Notes under the pieces: model-generated
Seen by the model: the letters and a program-made list of their open reading frames with translations, nothing else
Databases searched by the model: none
What the model was told of the DNA's origin: nothing
Origin: Calliphora vicina
Lineage: Eukaryota > Arthropoda > Insecta > Diptera > Calliphoridae
Direction: 5' to 3'
Length of the DNA stretch: 64,000 bases
Assembly: GCF_958450345.1 (NCBI RefSeq)
Contig: NC_088780.1
Coordinates: 40,633,667 to 40,697,666 of the forward strand
Made by a program: the position numbers and the translations under genes
Part shown: in pieces, positions 33,681-46,400 of the stretch
How positions within the stretch are numbered: position 1 is the stretch's first letter
Layout of the letters: each line of letters begins with the position of its first letter

Positions 33681-35692
33681 TTACCAAATAGATTTTTAAG
33701 TAAGATAATTGCCTTTTTGGTTTTTGAAGATGACGCAGACTCACTCAAGTCCGAAATAAGAAGATAGGTGCAAGACAGCAGCCTTAATAGTACATCTTCA
33801 GCGACATCCCCTGTAGTCGAATATTCGAATGGCTGTCTCCATAAATTAATTAAAATCATAATTTTCTAAAAAATTTAATATATTTATGCCTCTGAATAAA
33901 TACTCGCATCAATTCCAAATTCAATTCCAATTCCAATTTTTTATAAATAGAGTACATTTTAAATTACATAACGTCTCAATGTTAAATCATAGCTAAATAA
34001 CCTTAATATTAAATTGTTTCATTCTTAATTAAATATTGTTTAAATTTTATTTCTAAAATAATAAATATAATTTCATTTACTTTTCCACATTATTTCAATA
34101 AGACGACAATATTGTTCTATACAAATTCAATATTAATTCAATGCCGAAAAATATAAGGTCTGTTCATTTACTTTCCCAGTAAATACTTGCAACGAGAGAA
34201 TAAAATCAAAATTTACAAAATTACTCTCTTAAATTCTCAAAAATAGTAAAAAGTAAATGAACGCTTTTCCAGTAACAATTGTTTTATACACACAATATTC
34301 TTATTTTGTTCCTTTTAAAATGTATAAATCCATGGTAGGCGTTCATATTGTTGAGGTGACGATGATTTTCGTCAAACAACCCGAATGTGAACAAAAGAGC
34401 GTAATAGAGCGTAAAAATACACACAATTCATTCAGTTTCTTGATGTTGTTGTGGATATTTTATTTTTTACCCAAAAGAGCACACAAATTAATTGCCTCTT
34501 TTTGCGTACCACTGGTATAAATACTCACATTTTCTTCAATTTTATTGAAAACTTTTTTGTTTTGACATTTTTCCACCACAAAAATAAAATTTTAAATAAA
34601 TAAACAAAAACACAAAACATATGAAATATAAGTTGCTAACTATTACGAGTTCAAAATAGAACTTGTAATAGTTTGCAAAGAGAGAACACTCTTTAAAATT
34701 TATACGCTCTAGATTTTGTCTCTACTTGCAAGTTTTTGAGTTAATGAACGCTTTTCCAGTAACAATTGTTACTAACTAGTAACAACTTTTAGTTATTGAA
34801 CATAGCTATTATTTGTATATTGTTTCCATATTTAAATTATTAAAATAGGGCAACTTTAAATTAATATTGTTCCATATTGAAATAAAAAATTCCAACATTA
34901 CTAGACTTTCGTTAATGTTTTTTATTGATTCAATATGGTTTTTATTGATTTTAAGTTGTTTTTTCTCTGGGTATACCTTATCAGTTTCTGGTCTATTCAT
35001 TACAGTCACATCTGGTTTTAGCTAAGTTTTAACTATGATATAGAAAACGAGATTAGTGGCTTAATTCTTCACCTTCTTTTCCTCCTAAAGTGCACCAGCT
35101 TTAGCTGCAGCAAGTACAGTGGTAAAGATATGGGAAGCAAAATTTGCTCATCTAACTTACGATCAGTCCACTGCACTATTTTAATCAGATGAATCAAGTG
35201 ACTCGTATGTCCAGGAGATTATATATCTAGTTTTTACTAGAATTATTCAAAATATATATACTATATATGGAATACTAAGATGTTACTGTTTGTTGCTGTA
35301 GTTGTAATAAGTGTTACTGATTTATATGTACAGTGCAATTTCAATAACAACCAAGAAACAACGTGTAAGTGTCGACAATTGTTACAATAAATACACACGC
35401 AAAACTAGTTCATACATTTATAATTAAAAAAATGGACACCAGGGTGGCCCTTTTTTTAAAAAAAAAAAATTAACAAAATCCATTGACAAAATCCATTGAT
35501 AACTAGAAAAATGCTAAAAATTCAAATTTTAATTGTTGCATCTAATATGGGTTATCGTGGGTACCAATTTTAAATTGGTGGATTTCGGAGAAATTTAGTG
35601 TTATGACACAAAATGGTTTAAAATTATTAACAAATTTATATTTAAGGTCAAAACTGTCCAATACAGCAATGATAAACCTCTATATAAAAATT
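33681..35692. other. No recognised gene; one long-spaced direct repeat
   Basis: A+T-rich sequence. AATGAACGCTTTTCCAGTAA followed by CAATTGTT occurs at about 34256 and again at about 34744 in the same orientation. Nearby there are further loosely repeated motifs (GAGAGAATAAAAT / AGAGAGAACACTC). No coding signal was found. Confidence 0.5.
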
Positions 35693-36020
35693 ACACAGTG
35701 CAAAAAACACAAGGTGATGGCAGTATAGGTTCGACTCTATTACCAAAGGGTAGTAAAACATTCTACTCAGTTTTGAGATTTTTGTGACCAATTTTTTTTA
35801 TAGGCCTCTAAAGATTCTGAAAATTAGTGGTCTCTCAAAAAAAGGTATTATCAGTTTTTCGCCAACAGCTATTTCAGACTTGATGATATCGCTAAACTAT
35901 ATATGGTTTTATTGCCACCAAAAAAATCCAAAAAAATAGCTTTTTTGTGTTCTTATTTGAAAGAAATATAAGAAGAACATTTGTTTTCACTTTTGTTGAA
36001 TAACTTCCAGGGAAAAGTTT
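35693..36020 (+). repeat. Solo arm of the 16753-19133 foldback family
   Basis: Begins CACAGTGCAAAAAACACAAG after TTA and contains AGTATAGGTTCGACTCTATT, CTACTCAGTTTTG and a TATCAGTTTTTCGCCAACAGC block like the left arm at 16753. No inverted partner was found within a few kb. Confidence 0.65.
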
Positions 36021-37049
36021 TTTCATATTTCCATAGAGTTTCTGATTCTCTATATAAATAAATTCAAATGTTTTCATATGAAAATAAAAAGTTGAATAAA
36101 ACAAATTGAAGAACGGGAATCGCAATTTGTGTAATTGTGAAATGATAATATAAAAACGAAAATTAAAAGTTTTTTTTCATTTCACCGTTTCACAGAACCA
36201 GAATGTATAAAGTATCATTATTATTTTGGCTATAAAGTAACCATGTGGCCATTTATAGTGCTGTAAAGTCAAAGGTTTTTTCTTGTCATTTTAATATTAT
36301 AAAAATGTGATTTTTTTATTTTTGAATCGAAGTATCCTGTGCTTTTTTTAAAGATTTTTTTTTTGCAAATTAGCACATGTTTTTATAAAATAGTCAGCTG
36401 TTAACCATATCACGTGGTTATTACGGAGTTTTTGCGTGTTCTTTTTATATAAAAGTGAAGTGATTAGGAACTAGTTTTAAATCTGGAGAAACTAAATTAA
36501 AAAAAGTTTGAAAGGCCAGAACAAATTAAATTGGGCTATTAGAGGTTAAGTGGAAATTACCTTACAAATGCTACAGGGGCGGCGCTATGGGGGCTCAAAG
36601 TAGGGTACCTTCGACATGTAAAATTTTTAAACACGTGCCATTTTTTTGTGCCCCATCCGATTTCAAAGAATTTTATATTTTTGGAAAGCTCTCGACTAGG
36701 TCTTGAAAAAACATGCTTGCGAAATTTTAAAATTTTTCCATACCTTGGTGTGCTTTTTTAAAAATATATGGCGCACTTTTGGGCCGAATAGAATAGATTT
36801 TTTTTTTAGTTAGACAACTAAATTACCAATATCATACAATAGATTTCAGTGCAATATCAATTACGAAGCCAAAAATAACCGATTTTCATTTTAAAAATTC
36901 AAAAAATAGCGCCGCGCCTGGAGCATTTGTATTGCTCATTTTAATAACTTAAACTCGAATGCTCCATGGCTACGCCCTCGTCAAATTGTATCCCGATCGG
37001 ACCTGCCTTTAAGAAATGCCAGATATATTTCCAAAAAAAATTTCGATTC
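36021..37049. other. No gene; possible repeat end
   Basis: The stretch 36560-37054 has slightly higher G+C and ends in CTGCCCCACTGTGC, a terminus also seen near 40732-40745 (CCCCCACTGTGC). It may be a decayed transposon arm. No protein motif was found. Confidence 0.4.
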
Positions 37050-37330
37050 TGCCCCACTGTGCGGTATAGGTTAAACTCTAGTATCAATGGGTAGAGTAAC
37101 CCTATAGTCAGTTTTGGAATTTTGGTGACCAGTTTTATTTTACGGGCATCCAAGTATTCTGAAAATCAGTGGGCCCACAAAAAAAAGTGTCATGACTTTA
37201 CGGCCAACAGCTAATTCAGACTTGGTGATACCGCTTAACTATACATGGCAATAATATAGCTAAGAGCCCACCAAACAAATTTTGTTTACATTTTTTGCCA
37301 AAAGCTATTTGGACTTTAGACCTCGGGAGC
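37050..37330 (+). repeat. Solo arm of the 16753-19133 foldback family
   Basis: Contains GGTATAGGTTAAACTCTAGT, a GTCAGTTTTGGAATTTTGGT block, AAAATCAGTGGGCCC and CGGCCAACAGCTAATTCAGA, in the same order as the left arm at 16753-17000. It is diverged and single-sided. Confidence 0.6.
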
Positions 37331-38082
37331 TTCAAAAAGTACAAAATAAGTACCACACTAATATAGATATACTACATCGGTATAAAAAACATGTACGAAT
37401 TTCGTTGTAAAAAGTGGTGCACATGTGTAACAGGCGCTAGAAGGTGGTAAGCTCTATATAAATATATGCTTATATGTGTTCAAAGATGGCAAAGATTCGA
37501 TCTTTTGCAATTTCTTTTACCATTTTTATACAATTTTTACAGTAACCCTAAATGCTGAACTATAAAGTAATGTAGATTTCTACCATTATTATTTCGACCT
37601 TATCTAGACTAACAGCAGAAGAGTATTGTTTTTTTTTTTCTATTAAAAATTTGGATTAGAATTCTTAAAATTAAAAGGGAAGCTACTTGGTCTTCCTATA
37701 CATAGTATTCTTTAAACCACAAAATTATGATAATAATACTGTCCAGCATATTGCGGCTTTTTGATTGAAACAGAATAGCGACATTATTTTGTAAGTTAAT
37801 GTATGAGAGAATTCTAATTGTCAGATTTATATATCTTTGATGACCCTCACTGAAATTTTTCGGAAAAAGGAAAAGAGTTATTTTGATTTTCTCGTAATTA
37901 TTGTCAAATTGACACCTAAAGAGAGGAGCTAGAGGGTTAAGAACTTCCACAAAAATTATACCCATAAAATTCCACAATATAACTCTGACAATAAGAATTC
38001 TCTGAGACATTAACTTACTTATTTTTCATTTATTATCATGCACCCTTCGATCAAAAAAAACTTTGAATGACTGTAAAAAAAA
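37331..38082. other. No recognisable feature
   Basis: A 104-codon minus-strand frame at 37696-38010 shows no family motif. Nothing else is supported. Confidence 0.5.
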
Positions 38083-38771
38083 ACAAGTAAGAAAGTATGG
38101 TCGGTCTAGTCCGACCATATAATACCCTACACTAAGTAAAGAGCAAAAACATTTTTCTTTTAAAATTTCAATAATTTATATTTTTGAGTGATTTTCGGTG
38201 TGATTTATGTCTGTATGAAAGTTTACTATGTTGAATTTTGTGAGTATACCAATATTTTTAAGCGATTTATGCACGTTAAAGTGATTTTCGAAGCGGGTCT
38301 ATATGGGAGCTATGACTAATTATGGACCGATCGTAACGAAATTTGGTGACATGAATTTTGTATATATAAAACTTATTTGGAGCGGAATTTATGGAGATAC
38401 ATATATAAATTAAACATTTATGACCGATAAAGTCCAATTTCGGGAGGACATTTGTATGGGGGCTAGGTGAAATAATGGACCGATTTCAGCCACTTTCAAT
38501 AGGCGTGGTCCTTGTGCCGAAAAAAATAATATGCATCAAATTTCATCGAAATATCTTCAAAATTGCGACCTGTACTCTGCGCACAAGGTTTACATGGACA
38601 GCTAGCCAGCCAGCCGACCAGACGGACGGACGGACAGACATCGTTTAATCGACTAAGTGATTCTAAGTCGATCGGTATACTTTAAGGTGGGTGTTAGACT
38701 AATATTTTTGGGCGTTACAAACATCTGCACAAACGCATAATACCCTCCCCACTATGGTGGTGTAGGGTATA
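38083..38771 (-). mobile_element. mini-me/DINE-like element, near complete
   Basis: The inverted copy of the 8759-9544 element. The left end ACAAGTAAGAAAGTATGGTC is its 3' terminus and the right end ACTATGGTGGTGTAGGGTATA its 5' terminus. The microsatellite slot retains short GGCT- and GTCC-type runs (38605-38640). Internal blocks match at high identity, including CATTTGTATGGGGGCTAGGT. Confidence 0.85.
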
Positions 38772-41700
38772 AAAATTCAGACCAGCTGGACTACAAAATT
38801 ATTCTAAAAAAATGATCTACTCAACATGCCCATTCAGAATTATATGGTCGCTACTGTTCCAAAAATGCTGTTGAACTGTGTCATTGTTCAGCTTAACATT
38901 TGAACACATGCATTTAGCATGACAATTCCATAACGTATCATTTATAAAGGTGTATAAAAATACTGCTGTGGCTATATAGAGTGCAAATTGATAGCAAGGC
39001 ATGACAACCTAATGAAATCCTTAGGTTTTTAAGTAAAAAATCTTAAAAACAAGTTCTTAAGTGAAATATCAATAACCTTTCTTTGTCCTCATTTTAAGCT
39101 TACAACTTTAAACACAAATATCTGTAGTAGCAACAACTTAAGAGTCAACAAGCAACAGCAGCAGCAGTAGCAAATATAAGCCTGAATAAACTGTAACCAG
39201 TTTTGAAAAATCGAGTTAAGAAGGAAAAACTTGTTGGTTTCATAAAACCATTTTAGCCTCAACAAAACACCCTCCATATTGAAATACACAAACAACATGC
39301 AGTTGCAACATTTGCCAACAACTTTACGTACGTAAAAGCAAATGTTTCAGATTTTAAATTGTTTGGCTTTTTCGGGTTGTTTTCTATTTTAGTTTTCTTG
39401 TTATTTTTTTTTGTCATAAAAACTTTATCACATAAAGATTTTTATTTTGTTGGTCGTTGCAAGTTTTGCAACATTTACAAGCTAAACGAACAAAGCACGA
39501 AATATAGAAAAAAAAAATCGTAATAAAATTTAAAATAAAAAAAGTTTTTAGTTGCTGCAACCAAATACAATTTTTTGGCTTTTGCACTTCTGCATAAAGA
39601 GCTTGTTAGCGTGTGTGTGTTCATAATTTTAATTTGTACATTATGCCGTAAGGTAAGGTGGATTTGTCATTTGATATGACATCATAGCATTAAAATGTTA
39701 ATAAAAATTAGCCATTTTATTCATATTTAATAAGCTTTCCCTTAGCCTTATGCAGGAGTATTCTTAATCTTATCCGTAAAGTTTTCCTGCAAAGATTCCT
39801 TCACCCACAACTTTTTCGTTACAAATTTCTAAATATTAATTTTAATTTTACTAAAAATATTTTATTTATCTTATTTTCAAACATGTTTGAGGCACTAAAT
39901 TGTTTAGCTCTTCAATTCCTTTTGCAAATCATGAATCATCTTATGAAGGTAGCTTTATATTCGTTCTTGTTAGATGTTTTGGTTTGGTGTTATTTTTTTT
40001 CGTTTTAATGTTTGTAACAAGTTTTGCGTTTAATTTTCCACAATTTAGTTTTAAGCTTTCTAAAATTTGCTTTTAATTTTATGAGCAAATTTATTGTGCA
40101 CTAGTTTTTTTTTAATAGCATATTTTTGTTTGTATTATAAAAATGTATAAACTTGGAATTGTGTGGTGACCATTTCTTGTTCACTAGACTGTATAGATAT
40201 ATAAAAATTTAAAAATGTAAGCCATAGAAATATTATTTATCTGATAGAATTTAAAATCCAAGTTAATTTTTGGCGATAACTGAAGTAAAAATTGTATTAT
40301 TATTAGGCATTAATTGTTGTTAATTCAAAAAATATACTTCAGGATAATCGGGAAAGAATTGGATCCGTTATTAGAAAAAAAATAGACCAAGGTAGGTAAA
40401 AATCATAAAATTTTACTTTTCAAATGCGAATAACTCATAAGCTATAATAGATAATATAAGGCTAATTGTTTTTTGTAGATCTCGTCTAGTAGATTCCATA
40501 TATATAAAAGTCTTTTAATTCGGATCGCAAAAAAAATTCGCATCATTTTTAATTTTTAATATACCCGAGGTGTCCCACTTTGGGGCATTGTGGCTTGGAG
40601 CCCCTTGGTGTTATAATCCCAAGTTCTAAACATAAAGTTATCAACACCTCCTCTATAGCAATTGGAATTTTTATTAAAATCGGTGTATTCGTTTAGAAGT
40701 TACAGATTTATTTCCACTTTTTTTCTCAGTTCCCCCACTGTGCACTGTGATCCATAGTTATGTATATTCCGCATAAAAATATAAATAAGAGTAGGTACAT
40801 ATTTTTTAAATTTTCAAGTCATATTTGAATTTTTTTGAAGCATATTTTAGGCCCATATTTTCCAATAATGTAAGTATTATGTTTAGAGTTCAGATTTACA
40901 TTATTGTGTTTTTTTTTCATCAAAAAAAGTTGTGCTTTTATGTAAATCATTTTAAATTGGTAGCCTAATTATTAATTTTGGGATTAGTATGCGTATGAAT
41001 AATAAATATTTTAGTCTAGTATATTTATAATAAGTATACGCCCACTTAAACATGTTTACTCAATATGATATTATACAACTGAAAAAATATATTGCATATT
41101 TTACGGATGTTATGCAATTTAATGAGTGCGTATGAGTAATCAATTAATTATGATTAATATTAATACGATATATACACATTTTTTGGAATTATTTTGTATG
41201 TATCCTTATTTTTATTATTTTTAGAGTCCGACGGATTATTCGTGTATATAACCGAAACTTTTATAAGGAAAGAACCGATGATAGGATTTTAAAGGAAAAA
41301 GGCGGTTTGAATGTAAATAAAACCAAAACAAAAACAACTTAAAGACAACACTAACATACACTTTTAAGAAAATATTAAAAAAACTCATTAACACAATGCC
41401 CTTGTTAGCATTATCTCTAAGTGTTGTAACAGACAACACTATGAGACAAAAAAAAACTAAAGTAGAAATACCTGGAAAGTAATACTATTTTTTTCTGATA
41501 GGCTTTATCGAGTACAAATCTTGAGATACGGGTAAAAAACCGGTTTTTCATACCTTTAAGCACTTATAAGCCATTAATTGATTTTCAATTGATTTTAATT
41601 TTTTAAACTGATTTAAAAAGAAGAAACTGTGGCTGTTGGGGTGAGAAATGGGTGATGGAACTCTGGATGAATTTGGAAAAAAAATCAATCTCTGAGACTT

Positions 41701-42050
41701 TTGAAAAACCAAAATATTTATGTATTTTGCGTTTTTCTCAGAAAAATCCCAATAGGAAATGTAGCGAAAAAAAGAAGAAAATAAAAGACAATTATTAGGA
41801 TTTTAGGACTACTTTAGGAAACCTTTATTTGATTCTTTGTAAAATTGTACCTTTTGGTTTGGATGCAGAAAAGACAAGAAAGATCAGAATTCATTAGGAA
41901 ACCAACGGAAACAACATTTGGGACATTTTGACCAAGTTGACAGATTATTTTAGGCATTATATGAGAAAGAGATAGCCTATTATTAACAACATTCAGCTTC
42001 TGTATATAAAGTAATGACAGGTAAAACGTTGACCATCACAAGTATTAATG
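38772..42050. other. No recognisable gene
   Basis: Over 3 kb of A+T-rich sequence. A CAG-type trinucleotide stretch sits at about 39150-39170. A repeat terminus (CCCCCACTGTGCACTG) lies near 40733. Short frames here show no motif. It may be intron or intergenic DNA of an unseen host gene. Confidence 0.5.
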
Positions 42051-42069
42051 CCAGAGCCAGATAAGGCTT

Positions 42070-42178
42070 TTTGGCATTAACATTGCCGCCCGCCTTGCAG
42101 GAATATGCAATGAACAATGGAGTTGATCAACCTGGTCATGTCACAGATGTTGCTTCTGAAAGAGTAAAAGTAAGTAAT
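42070..42178 (+). other. Candidate orphan exon (unidentified)
   Basis: A frame reads LPPALQEYAMNNGVDQPGHV then TDVASERVK and meets a consensus-like donor AAA|GTAAGTAA at 42170. An internal CCTTGCAG could serve as acceptor, giving an exact 69-nt exon. Base composition is visibly richer in G+C than the surroundings. I do not recognise the protein, and the support is one donor, one possible acceptor and open frame only. Confidence 0.25.
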
Positions 42179-42448
42179 TTTAGTTAAAATAATTTATGTT
42201 AGTATTTTGAAATTCATTTTAATAGTTCTTATAGCATAGATACAGAGCAAATTTTTTTTTTTTTTTTTTTAATACAATTCATGTTTTGATTTTCATAAAA
42301 TATTTAGACAATTCAATGAAGTATATGATGAAGGGATATGATATATGATATATAAATGAATATATTAGTTTTTTGTTAGGCATACATTGAAAATTAAAAT
42401 ACGTTTTGAAATTTGCTTGAGCTTTGCCTAAAAGTGCATTTTAATAGT

Positions 42449-43351
42449 TTACAAAGAGCAGGGACCGTATATTGTCCATCCAAAGACTGTGCTTTGGGCA
42501 GTTGGAAAGCCTACCCTAGAAAAAACTCCTTGGCACATAACCTTTGGATATTGATCCACTCCTATTATGATGTCTATGGAGGAGGATTCATAAAATTTCG
42601 AGTCTGCGAGGAATAAATCTCGAAAGTTTTTCTTGTAGGCATCTGGAAGTGATTGAGCTGGAGTGCGGAGAGTTATTCGGTTATCAACCCTAAATGTACC
42701 TTCGATCTGAGAAGAAGAATCGAATCTGGATTTCAAGACAAGTGGACAAATGGTCTCCTCATTGAGAGTATACGCGGTTAAGTCAAGTTTGTCTACTAAC
42801 TTCTTTGACACACGGCTGACTTGCGAGCCAGAATCCAATAAACAACGTGCGTGAGAAGTTGTTGACCCTATTTTGACTAAAACGGTTGGAAGCAAAATAA
42901 GGGTATTTTGGCGAATGATTGCCGTCAAAGAAGTGGACTTAGAAGTGGATGGGGTTGACTGATCGTTTTTAGAATCAAGGGTCAACGAATCACGTTTCTT
43001 TGATGATGTGGATGGCCTTGGTGACTGTGAACGTGAACGTGAACGCGAACTAGATCGAGAAGGTAGCAAATCCTTTACCAATCTAGGATTGACATGTAAC
43101 AGAGTGTGGTGAAACTTATGACAGTGTTTGCATCCATGTTTAGAGAAACATCTGCCTTGTGAATGGTCATGTGCCAAGCAATTAATGCAATAATTATTGT
43201 TGCGGACTGCACGAATACGATCGGACATATTCATAGCAAGAAATTTTCTACATGTGCGTAATGGGTGGGGACGTTTACATATACGACACGGATATGCGTT
43301 GTATCTTCCAATGGATCCACTAGAGGTAGATTTAGATGAAGTTTTAGGCAT
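42449..43351 (-). CDS. Downstream zinc-knuckle/retropepsin ORF of the BEL element
   Basis: A 300-codon intact frame starting 63 bp after the polyprotein stop, in the same frame. It has three Cys/His clusters (C22-C25-H29-C34; C55-C58-H63-C68; C74-C77 with H81 and H86), an RS-rich linker (residues 99-118), then a DUF1758-type retropepsin domain with LLDSGSQVS at 171-179, a conserved SIDIIIGVDQYP block near 258-269 and a terminal FGWTIYGP. It ends where RT would begin in a polyprotein. It is a diverged paralogue of residues 110-400 of the upstream ORF, not a recent duplicate. Its ATG follows a strong splice-acceptor-like sequence, so it may be made from a spliced mRNA. Role unknown; it could be an accessory nucleic-acid-binding protease. 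Confidence 0.85.
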   Translation of the reverse strand: MPKTSSKSTSSGSIGRYNAYPCRICKRPHPLRTCRKFLAMNMSDRIRAVRNNNYCINCLAHDHSQGRCFSKHGCKHCHKFHHTLLHVNPRLVKDLLPSRSSSRSRSRSQSPRPSTSSKKRDSLTLDSKNDQSTPSTSKSTSLTAIIRQNTLILLPTVLVKIGSTTSHARCLLDSGSQVSRVSKKLVDKLDLTAYTLNEETICPLVLKSRFDSSSQIEGTFRVDNRITLRTPAQSLPDAYKKNFRDLFLADSKFYESSSIDIIIGVDQYPKVMCQGVFSRVGFPTAQSTVFGWTIYGPCSL

Positions 43352-43356
43352 GTTGA

Positions 43357-43385
43357 GCTAGAAAAAAAAAGGAAAGAAAAACAAA
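43357..43385 (-). other. Candidate 3' splice site before the second BEL ORF
   Basis: Read on the minus strand, a pyrimidine tract of nearly 25 bases (TTTTTCTTTCCTTTTTTTTT) ends in CTAG six bases before the ATG of the 300-codon ORF. The AG falls at 43358-43359. The TAG within it also closes the intergenic gap. Placement is what would be expected of a subgenomic spliced transcript. Confidence 0.55.
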
Positions 43386-43414
43386 GCTATAAAGAAAACG
43401 TTCTAGGTGCAAAA

Positions 43415-46400
43415 TTATGATTCGTCGGGAAGCTTTATTAGTTTTACTATTGGTCTTTTTATTAAGCCACGTTGTGTCATTATGTCGGCGACTCGCACAC
43501 GGTTATCCGAACCGGTATATATTTTTATGACTCTACCAAGTCTCCAAGAGTTCGGTGGAAGGTTTTCATCTTTGATCACTACTAGCGCTCCTACGTTAAG
43601 ATTGACTTCAGGTCTCTGCCATTTAGTTCTCTTGTTCATTTCTTTTAGATATTCATTTTTCCAACGGGAACAAAAATTTAGATATATTATCTTTAATCTT
43701 TGCCACCGATTTATCATGGACAAGGAGGAATCATTCACCTGGGGATCAACAGGTGCTAGTATCGGAGTTCCTATAAGAAAGTGACCTGGGGTTAATGCGC
43801 ACAAATCGGCTGAATCAGTAGAAATAGGAGAAATCGGTCGGGAATTGAGACAGGATTCAATTCTAGATAATAGAGTTGACAGTTCTTCGAATGTGAATTT
43901 GTAACATCCGACAACTTTTCGGAAATGAGCCTTGAAGCTCTTAACGCCAGCTTCCCACAATCCACCCATATGTGGAGCACCTGCAGGAATAAAGTGCCAC
44001 GAAATATTTTGATGCGCATAATTTGATAATAAACATTGCTGGGAGGTTTGAATGAACTCTTTGGCTAGGATTTTTGAAGCTCCTACAAATGTTGTACCAT
44101 TATCGGAATATAGGTGAAGAGGACATCCGCGACGAGAGACGAATCGACTAAATGCTGCTAGAAACGCCTGAGTGGATAAGTCTGACGTGGCCTCTAAATG
44201 AATGGCTTTGGTGGAAAAACAGACGAATACGCATACGTAACCTTTGGAAACACGACAACCTCGTCCTGAGTAGTTTTTAATGTCGAAAGGTCCAGCAAAA
44301 TCCAAACCGGTGTGAGTAAATGGACGTGTAATCTCCGACCTTTCAGGTGGTAAAGCTGCCATGATTTGTTTTTGACACCTTTTTTTGTAAATAACGCATA
44401 TTTTGCATTTATTGATGGTAGCTTTGATTAGATTTTTTGCTTTAGGAATCCAATATTGAGTTCTTAGGAGACGCAGAACTAGTTGATTTCCGCCGTGAAG
44501 ACTTATGTCGTGGACAAATTTCACCAAAAGTCTTGAATATTGGGAATTGTATGGGATTATAATGGGATGTTTCTCGTTATACGTTAACCCTGGAGATGAT
44601 TCTAGCCGACCACATGAACGAATAATACCCTCCGGGTCTATAAAGGGATTTAAATTCAGTATTCTACTAGTTTTGGAAATACTTTGCCTAGAAGAAAGAG
44701 CTTTGTATTCATTCGGATAGCTAGCTTTTTGAATCACGGAAATGAGTTGATTTCTAACCGAACTCATTTCAGAGCTAGAAAGTGTAAGGGAATCTTTAAA
44801 GAAACTGAAACGATATCGCCGATGTGTTCTATAAAAGAAGCGATAGATATATGCCATGACTCGCATTGCCCTGCTGAAAGAAGAGAATCGTTCTAGGATA
44901 TCTTCAAATTCCGTAAAATAGGAGAAATGTACCTTGACTGGTTTAACTTCAAGATCAGTACTTACGAAGTTGGATGGATCAGAACTAGGCCATTGAGACT
45001 CTGTTTTCTTAAGCCATTGGGGTCCAAACCACCATAAGTTATTTCTTGAAAGTTCTTGCGGACGTAGACCACGACTAGCCAGATCTGCTGGATTATCTTC
45101 AGAGTTCACATGTTTCCACTGTGAATAATTTACAACTTGAGAAATTTTTGAGACTCTATTGGCCACGAAGGTTAACCAACAACAAGGTGGCTTTGCCAGC
45201 CATGAAAGGACAATAGTGGAGTCTGTCCAGCAGAACATGGAGTATTTGTCAACATCTAGTCGCGGTAAAAGATTGTCTACCATTTCAGCTAGGAGAACCG
45301 CACCACAAAGTTCTAATCTCGGAATGGATAGAGTCTTAATGGGGGCCACTTTGGTTTTCGATAAGAGTAAATGGGTTGAAATAGAACTGCCTTGGGATAT
45401 GCGAATATATAAAGCCGCTGCATACGCTTTTTCAGACGCATCGCAGAATCCATGGAATTGGATATTGGAATTTGGACAATAATCAATCCATCGAGGAATA
45501 CGAATGGTATTGATGACGGAATAGTTAGATTCAAAGATTTTCCATTGACTAAGTGTGTCTGAAGCAAGAACATCATCCCAACCAGTACCGTCTATCCATA
45601 TCTTCTGCATTATCATTTTGGCCTGGACAATACAAGGTGCTAACCAACCGGCAGGATCAAAAAGTTTGGCTATTTGTGACAAGACCTCTCTTTTCGAATA
45701 GTTTAAAGACTCTGGAAATGGTTGGGCAACGAAATAAAAATCATCAGAACAGGCATTCCATCGGATTCCTAATGTTTTTGCAGAACTACTATCTTCAAAC
45801 TTCAAAAAGTCTTCCCGAAGTAGATGGTCTGGTGGAATATTTGCTAGAATCTCTTTGGAATTTGATGTCCACTTTCTCAATGAAAACCCAGCGGATTCTA
45901 GAGCTTGGATTAACTCATCTTTTGCTTTTATAGAATCTTGTATAGTATGAGATCCCGCAAGGACATCATCAACGTACATGAAATTTCTTAAAATTTTGCT
46001 AGCAATTGGAAAACTGAATTGGACATCATCTGCTAACTGGAGTAATGTTCGAATTGCCAGATACGGCGCACAATTGACCCCAAAAGTCACGGTTTTCAAC
46101 TCATAATCGCAAATCGGATCACTTGAGTTTGCTCGGAATAAAATTCTTTGAAAGGCAGTATGATCTGGATTGACCAAAATCTGCCTATACATTTTTTGAA
46201 TATCAGCGTTGAAAACCAATCGGAAAAATCGCCACTTTAAGATCAGAATAGTAAGATCATTTTGAAGAATAGGTCCAATGTGCAGCAATGAATTTAAACT
46301 TTTCCCATTGGAAGACGGAGCAGAGGCATTAAACACTACTCGAACTTTCGTAGTGACACTATCAGGTTTGATGACCGCGTGGTGTGGTAGGTAATACACA

